From: Isosphaeraceae bacterium
GTDB lineage: Bacteria > Planctomycetota > Planctomycetia > Isosphaerales > Isosphaeraceae
DNA: 64,000 nt
Direction: 5' to 3'
NCBI GenBank assembly: GCA_026004735.1
Contig: BPJS01000001.1
Location: 434,001 to 498,000, forward strand
Under the pieces are notes generated by a model that was not told the origin of the DNA, searched no databases, and saw only the letters and a program-made list of their open reading frames with translations. Of this stretch, positions 59,347-64,000 are shown in pieces. Made by a program: the position numbers and the translations under genes. Within the stretch, counting starts at the first letter, position 1. Each line of letters begins with the position of its first letter.

Positions 59347-62300
59347 CTGCAGTGAGCTGGTCGAGGGCAACGTCGACGCACGGAGCCTCGGACGTACTCG
59401 ATGCAATCTTGGATGAATTTGATGCCCGCTGGGATGCCGGCCAGGAACCGCGGGCCGAGGAGTATTTGGGGCAACTCGAGGATCCGGTCGATCAGACGGC
59501 CTTGGTCTTCCACGAATGGACCCGACGGCGGCTGGATGGGAGGGGGTCGGATCTGGAGGAGTTTCTGGCCCGGTTTCCGGCTCAGGCGGATCGGCTGCGG
59601 CGGATCGTCCGTCTAGAAGGGGCGTTCCAGCCGGCGCTGGAGCTCCACGGCCGCTGGCTCTCCGACGGCCCGTTTCCGGAACCCGGCCAGCGAAGTGGTC
59701 CCTATCGACTGGTGGAAGTCTTGGGTACGGGGCGATTTGCGCGGGTTTATCGGGCGTGGCATGAGGAGCTTTCGTTCCGGCCCGTGGTGGTCAAACTGGC
59801 CTGGCGCGAGTCACCGGAGCCGGAGTGGCTAGCGCGGCTGCGGCATCCCCATGTGGTGGATATCCTGGCCCAGGGGCTGACCGAGGACGGGCGGTTCCAG
59901 CGCATTGTGATGCCCGATCTGGGGGGTGCGACGCTGGCGCAGGTGCTGGGCCGGGGTGGCCGTCCGCGGGATGGTCGGGATTGGCTGGCGCGCATCGACC
60001 GGTTGGCGGGCGAGCCGTTGAGCCGCACGACGCCGTGGCGGCGGGTTCTCGAGCGGTTGGATCGGACCCGGGCCGCGGCCTGGATCGTGGCTCGATTGGC
60101 CGAGGGACTGGAGGCAGCGCATCGGCGCGGGGTCGCACACGGCGATCTGAAGCCGTCGAATGTTTTGCTGGCAGGGGATGGACGGCCGTTGCTGTTCGAT
60201 TTCAACCTGGCCGGCGAGCTGGACGCGCTGGAGGTCGAACGCGGCGGGACGGTCGATTATCTGGCTCCGGAGCGGCTGCGGTTTTATGTCGAGGGGGTGG
60301 GGGAGGCACCGTCGCGTCCCGATCCGCTGGCGCGTCGCCGAGCCGATCTCTATGGCCTGGGGCTGATGCTGGTCGAGGCGCTGGGCGGAACGGTGGCTCG
60401 GGCCGTGCCCGAGGGGGGGGATCCGGCGAGCCGAGCCGCGGCGTTGCTGGCCGAGCGCTCAACCGGTCGGGCGCTGCGGCGCTGGCTGGCCGAGGCCCGG
60501 GTTCCGATTGGGCTGCGGAGCGTGCTGGAGCGGTGTCTGGCGCCGGAACCGGAGGATCGATATCCACATGCCGCGCATCTGGCCGAGGATCTGGACGCCT
60601 ATGTTGAGGATCGCCCGGTGCGGCATGCGCGGCCCAGAGGGCTGTGGGCGCGCGGGGCGGTGGTTGTGGTGCGGCGTCGGCGGTTGCTGGCCAGTGTCTG
60701 CCTGGCGCTGGCCATTCTGGGGGGGTTGATGGGGTGGGTGGCCGAACGGATTGCCCAGGAACGTCGGGATCGGGCGTTGGAGCGGCTGGCGGAATACTGG
60801 AGCGGCGGCCAGCCGGATGTGTTTCGGTTTCAGTGGCTGGGGCGTTGGCAGCCGATCGAACCGAGCGACGCGATCTTGCGTGCGCGTCGGGTCTTGAACA
60901 GTTACGGTGTGCTCGAGCCGGGCGACTGGCGGACGCGGGTGGACGTGGCGGCGCTGCCGTCGGAGGTTCGGGCCGATCTGGAGTTATGGCTGCTGGAGCA
61001 TGCTTGGCGGCTGGCCGATGGCTTGATCCGTCGGGGCGGATCCGACGACCTGAGGGATGCCCTGACGATTCTGGAACGCGACGGGCACTGGTCCCGTCTG
61101 GCTCCGATCCGGGAGCGGCGGCGCTGGCTCCGGGAACGGCTGGGGTTGCCGCCGGTGGCCGAGGTGGCCCAGGCGTCGAGGCCGGAGGGTGTCGCCGAGG
61201 CCTACGTCTGGGGTCTGGAGTTCGAGCCGCAGCAGGCGCGGCGGGCGCTCAGTCAGTTTGTGCTGGCCGGAGCGCGGGCGGGTGGTTCGTTCTGGGCCGA
61301 CTATCGGGCCGCCGCGGCAGCGTATCGGGTGGCGCTGTATCGCGAGGCCAGCATGCGGCTCGATCGCTGTTTGGCCCGATATCCCCGCAATGCGGCCCTT
61401 CTGGTTCAGCAGGCCGCCTGCCAGTATCGGCTGGGCCGACTCGACGAGGCCGAGCGGGCGTGCGAACGCGCGCTGGCGATCGATCCGATGCTGGCCGAAG
61501 CGTACCGGACCCGCGCCTTTGTGCGGGCCCGGCTCGCGCAACGGGGTGCGACGGCGACCGATCGGGAGCGGTTTGCTGCGGTTGTCGGGCGAACTGGGCG
61601 GCTGGCGAGCCACGAGTTGGAATGGCTGACGGCCATTCTTGAGGATCCGAACGGCCCATGGCCCGGCAACGACCAGGACCAGGTCGCGCGGTTCCGTTCG
61701 GACACGGTCGACGACGCGGAGCTTTATGTGCTCCAGGGGATCCGGCTCGAGCAAAGCGGCCGGCTGGCGGCAGCGTTTCAAGCCTATGAAGCTGCCGTGT
61801 CGGCCAATCCCGAGCATCTCTACGCACAGGCGGCGCTGGCGTTGGCCCGGTTTCAATGGGCGTTGATGCTCGGCCGCGCTCTTCAACCCGCAGTCGGGCC
61901 ATTGCGCCAGAGCGTGCCGCGAACCAACCCTCAGCCGTTGGAGATGCGATCGGAGATTCTCGAACCGTTTGTCCGAATTGTGGAGCATCCCCGGTTTGAG
62001 GAGTTGGTCGCGCAGCGGCCCGAAGCGTTGTCGCTGATCACGTTTTCCTGGCTCGAGTGCCTGGCCCGCGGACGGCTCGACGCCGCGGTCGAGCACCTGA
62101 CCCGTGGCCTCGAGCTGGTGCGACGGCATGAGAACTGGGATCTGCGGAACGACCAGCTCGCCCATTTGCAGCAGAGCCGCGCGTGGATGCTCTATGGGCT
62201 GGCTCACCTGGAAGCACGCCGCGAAGTCCGCCACCCGACCCCCGATGGCATCGACCGAATCGCGCGATGGCTTCAAGAAGCGCAAGCGGTGCTGCCGAAT

Positions 62301-62384
62301 CGCGTTCGCCGTTGGTTTGAGAAGGATCGGGTCTTCGATCCGATTCGAAGCCGGATCACAGCGGCGGAAGCCAAGCGGGGGTGA
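59343..62384 (+). CDS. Large Ser/Thr protein kinase with membrane segment and TPR-like C-terminus
   Basis: A 1013-residue protein. After a 120-residue acidic N-terminal part, a Pkn2-type kinase domain spans about 120-425: P-loop GTGRFARVY (128-136), Lys151, catalytic loop HGDLKPSN (266-273) in place of HRD, DFN (286-288) in place of DFG, and APE (308-310). One membrane helix lies at about 448-467, so the C-terminal half is probably outside the cytoplasm. There helical repeats (LGRLDEAERACERALAIDPM, AAFQAYEAAVSANPEHLYA) are TPR-like. Gly for Arg in HRD and Asn for Gly in DFG are known variants in planctomycete kinases, so activity is plausible but untested. It is translated with the ECF sigma factor. 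Confidence 0.88.
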   Translation: MTAVSWSRATSTHGASDVLDAILDEFDARWDAGQEPRAEEYLGQLEDPVDQTALVFHEWTRRRLDGRGSDLEEFLARFPAQADRLRRIVRLEGAFQPALELHGRWLSDGPFPEPGQRSGPYRLVEVLGTGRFARVYRAWHEELSFRPVVVKLAWRESPEPEWLARLRHPHVVDILAQGLTEDGRFQRIVMPDLGGATLAQVLGRGGRPRDGRDWLARIDRLAGEPLSRTTPWRRVLERLDRTRAAAWIVARLAEGLEAAHRRGVAHGDLKPSNVLLAGDGRPLLFDFNLAGELDALEVERGGTVDYLAPERLRFYVEGVGEAPSRPDPLARRRADLYGLGLMLVEALGGTVARAVPEGGDPASRAAALLAERSTGRALRRWLAEARVPIGLRSVLERCLAPEPEDRYPHAAHLAEDLDAYVEDRPVRHARPRGLWARGAVVVVRRRRLLASVCLALAILGGLMGWVAERIAQERRDRALERLAEYWSGGQPDVFRFQWLGRWQPIEPSDAILRARRVLNSYGVLEPGDWRTRVDVAALPSEVRADLELWLLEHAWRLADGLIRRGGSDDLRDALTILERDGHWSRLAPIRERRRWLRERLGLPPVAEVAQASRPEGVAEAYVWGLEFEPQQARRALSQFVLAGARAGGSFWADYRAAAAAYRVALYREASMRLDRCLARYPRNAALLVQQAACQYRLGRLDEAERACERALAIDPMLAEAYRTRAFVRARLAQRGATATDRERFAAVVGRTGRLASHELEWLTAILEDPNGPWPGNDQDQVARFRSDTVDDAELYVLQGIRLEQSGRLAAAFQAYEAAVSANPEHLYAQAALALARFQWALMLGRALQPAVGPLRQSVPRTNPQPLEMRSEILEPFVRIVEHPRFEELVAQRPEALSLITFSWLECLARGRLDAAVEHLTRGLELVRRHENWDLRNDQLAHLQQSRAWMLYGLAHLEARREVRHPTPDGIDRIARWLQEAQAVLPNRVRRWFEKDRVFDPIRSRITAAEAKRG

Positions 62385-62476
62385 GGATCCGCGGCCCCGC
62401 CGATGGCGGGACCGCGGGGACCTGCCGCCAGTGAGCCTCACTAGGGACGCGGTTTGATCCGGGATCGGAGCCGCGA

Positions 62477-62716
62477 TCAGGCGGGGCCGTTCGGCCCGCC
62501 CGGCGGCAGTGGCGGATAGGGGAGCGGATAACCCGGATAGTCATCGGGGTTGGGAGCGTCCGGGTCGTTGGACGGCAGGCTCGTCACATAGGCCGACGGG
62601 CTGAACTTGCGCTCCAGATCCTCCGGGGCAAACAACGGCGCGGCACGGCGGGGACGGGCGCGTTTGGCGCGCAGCGGCGAGGAAGACCCGGCCCCGGGTT
62701 TTGGAAAGCGAACCAT
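62477..62716 (-). CDS. Small proline-rich protein of unknown function
   Basis: A 79-residue basic-to-proline-rich protein. The N-terminal half is Arg/Lys/Ala-rich; the middle has APEDLERKFSPSAYVTSLPS (29-48); the end is Pro/Gly/Tyr-rich (YPGYPLPYPPLPPGGP). No domain is recognised. It is convergent with the kinase gene, 92 bases from its stop, and has an AT-rich upstream side (about 62717-62800) that suits a promoter. It may be real; proline-rich short proteins also arise by chance in GC-rich DNA. Confidence 0.45.
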   Translation of the reverse strand: MVRFPKPGAGSSSPLRAKRARPRRAAPLFAPEDLERKFSPSAYVTSLPSNDPDAPNPDDYPGYPLPYPPLPPGGPNGPA

Positions 62717-63199
62717 GTGTTCGGTTCCAAGTCAGAGGTTTTTGTCGAGAAATCCAAGTCACGAACCAAGATCGGATCAACCAAATCAGCGCGAACCCGA
62801 AACCGTCGGCATGCCGCCTCTCCGGCCAGAAACCCACGCACGTAGCCAACCCCGGGGTCTTCCCGTGAGGCGGGGCCGCTCGGCTCGTCTGGGTTGCGTT
62901 GGATGTTCGGACCGATCTCGCATACAGGTGCACGTCATCCCGTACACCGGATAGGGTCCGTCGGCGAGCGGCCCGCGATCGATCAAACCCGAGACGCGCT
63001 CCAGTTCTCGCCCAGGGCTCCGGTCGAGGCGCTACAGGGAAAACAGCCCGGCTGCTCGACGCTGCTAGTCGGTGCGGCGCCGCCAGGCGTTACATCCAGG
63101 ACGATCGAGCCGACTCGATGGTGTTATTGACGGACTTGCGCAAAAAATCCCCAGACGTTCCGCGCGGCGGGGCAGTGCCAGAACGAGCGAGCCGGACTC
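62717..63199. other. Region between a small gene and the PepSY gene
   Basis: About 480 bases. The left 90 bases are relatively AT-rich and probably hold the promoter of the small proline-rich gene. The rest is GC-rich with no convincing gene, tRNA or strong hairpin. Open frames on both strands here look like chance frames. Confidence 0.45.
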
Positions 63200-63880
63200 T
63201 CAAGGCACACCGAGCAACCAGGCCGCGAGGATCAGCAGCGTGCCGGCGACGACCACGATCGTGCCCGATACTCGGCGCAGCTTCAGATAAAACAGTAGGG
63301 TCAGGCCGGTCAGCGAGATCAGGGTCAGAACGATCGCCGAAAGGTCGATGACGAGCGACCAGACCGGGCCGGTGTCGCGCCCCTTGTGCAGGTCGTTCAG
63401 GATGGCGATCAGGCCGTGGTCGGTCTGGGTAAGCTGGTAGCGGCCGGTTTGGCGATCGACGAAGGCGTCCGCGTCGCGGCCGGGACCCCGAAAGGCGATC
63501 AGGCATTCATACGGGTCATCGGTGCGAAATTCGGCCAAGGAGCCACGGACGTCGTGGACGCGGCGGAGGTGCTCAACGATCCGGAGTTGGTCGACCTGGT
63601 CCGTAAGCCATGCCGGATCGAGCGTCCCTTCAGCGTGCCTGACGCGCTCAAGGCCCGCGAACCAGTCGGGGTGGTTGAGCGTCAACCCGGTCACGCTGAA
63701 GAACAGGACCGCGGCCAGTCCGAGCATCGACGTGTAGATGTGGAGCCAGCGCAGGGTTGCGGCCAGGCGGATCGCGAGTCGCCGCCGGAGCGGGCGCCGC
63801 GGCCGCAGAGGGTGCGGTCCCGGCTCAGGGGGCGTCCGTCTTACGGCGATAGCGGATCGTGGCGGATTCGATTTCGACAT
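63200..63880 (-). CDS. PepSY-associated membrane protein
   Basis: A 226-residue inner-membrane protein of the PepSY-TM type. After a basic N-terminal tail it has a first helix (LHIYTSMLGLAAVLFFSVTG, 46-65), the hallmark TGLTLNHPDWF (64-74), a periplasmic PepSY region with DAFVDRQTGRYQLTQTDHGL, and LNDLHKGRDTGPVW (about 150-163), then C-terminal helices LSAIVLTLISLTGLTLLFYL. PepSY-TM proteins are often linked to iron-siderophore uptake and reduction. The ATG lies inside the 3' end of the DUF2271 gene (56-base overlap), so the pair is an operon. The usual four-helix form is shortened here to about three. Confidence 0.82.
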   Translation of the reverse strand: MSKSNPPRSAIAVRRTPPEPGPHPLRPRRPLRRRLAIRLAATLRWLHIYTSMLGLAAVLFFSVTGLTLNHPDWFAGLERVRHAEGTLDPAWLTDQVDQLRIVEHLRRVHDVRGSLAEFRTDDPYECLIAFRGPGRDADAFVDRQTGRYQLTQTDHGLIAILNDLHKGRDTGPVWSLVIDLSAIVLTLISLTGLTLLFYLKLRRVSGTIVVVAGTLLILAAWLLGVP

Positions 63881-64000
63881 GGCCGGGTATCTGCTCGGTG
63901 AACGGCGTCGTGCCAATCTCGAGCCGCTGCCGCATCAGTTGGTGCGTACCGTGCTCGCGCGCGGCTTCGATGCAAAGGGTATAGCGTCCTTGGGGCAGGA
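63825..64000 (-). CDS. DUF2271 protein, C-terminal part only
   Basis: The last 57 codons of a gene entering from the right edge. The translation has YTLCIEAAREHGTHQLMRQR (6-25 of the visible part) and a strand-rich end HVEIESATIRYRRKTDAP. It matches the C-terminal half of DUF2271, a small exported family whose genes often precede PepSY membrane proteins and whose members are thought to act in metal or haem handling. Since the PepSY gene starts inside it, translation is coupled. N-terminal signal and start lie outside the window. Confidence 0.75.
   Translation of the reverse strand, partial: LPQGRYTLCIEAAREHGTHQLMRQRLEIGTTPFTEQIPGHVEIESATIRYRRKTDAP

Noticed and set aside
62899..63351. 150-residue plus-strand frame near the PepSY gene
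   Set aside because: Arg-rich with no protein-like pattern, overlapping the PepSY gene on the other strand.
1..64000. CRISPR array, prophage, integrative element, rRNA or tRNA genes
   Set aside because: No regularly spaced short repeats, integrase, capsid or transposase genes, or conserved RNA cores were recognised by eye. A tRNAscan and Infernal run would be needed to exclude an RNA gene fully.

Overview
The window is about 70% GC and gene-dense, and it reads as a chromosomal segment of a Planctomycetota bacterium, probably Isosphaeraceae-like. That placement is inferred from gene content: an ECF sigma factor coupled to a large Ser/Thr kinase with TPR-like repeats, tandem FHA proteins, a TIGR03067 protein, DUF1080, ThuA and sulfatase-family proteins, and a hopanoid-type epimerase. 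KdsA (Kdo synthesis) implies a Gram-negative-type outer envelope. I found no phage, transposase, integrase, CRISPR array, rRNA or tRNA. It looks like ordinary core and metabolic DNA, with local oddities.

Layout. 0-4.7 kb: an amino-sugar pair (PIG-L deacetylase then NagB), a polytopic membrane protein that may be frameshifted at a nine-G run, and a cyclic-nucleotide-binding protein. 4.9-16.6 kb: a proline-rich lipoprotein, a sulfatase-fold protein without the usual active-site residues, PlsC, a large secreted DUF4091 protein, a Kup potassium transporter, a small unknown and a ThuA protein. 16.7-26.7 kb: an isocitrate/isopropylmalate-type dehydrogenase, a coiled-coil membrane protein, a lipid kinase followed closely by KdsA, a lipoprotein, a GT4 glycosyltransferase and a DUF885 protein.

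26.7-39 kb is almost entirely minus strand: two overlapping FHA genes, a cupin-epimerase pair sharing ATGA, two nearly identical Uma2 genes on a 604-bp direct repeat, a membrane glycosyltransferase-like protein overlapping UxaA, a sugar dehydrogenase, a glycosidase-like protein and a DUF4432 epimerase. The last group suggests carbohydrate and sugar-acid catabolism. 39-45 kb: a Tat-exported DUF3500 protein, a heavy-metal P-type ATPase overlapping a TIGR03067 gene, and a GT87-like membrane protein.

45-64 kb: ribosomal protein L21 without an adjacent L27 gene, a B12-dependent ribonucleotide reductase with a long leader, a baeRF3 release-factor-like protein, DUF1080, glycerol kinase, two paralogous small membrane proteins with the same C-terminal tail, two GT39-like membrane proteins, a sigma-70 factor divergent from an ECF-kinase pair, and a PepSY-DUF2271 pair running off the right edge.

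No clear new multi-gene system is evident. The best leads are the Uma2 duplication with a single replaced 37-bp patch, the sulfatase-fold protein with a replaced active site, the nine-G frame change, and the inverted repeat between the two sigma-factor genes.
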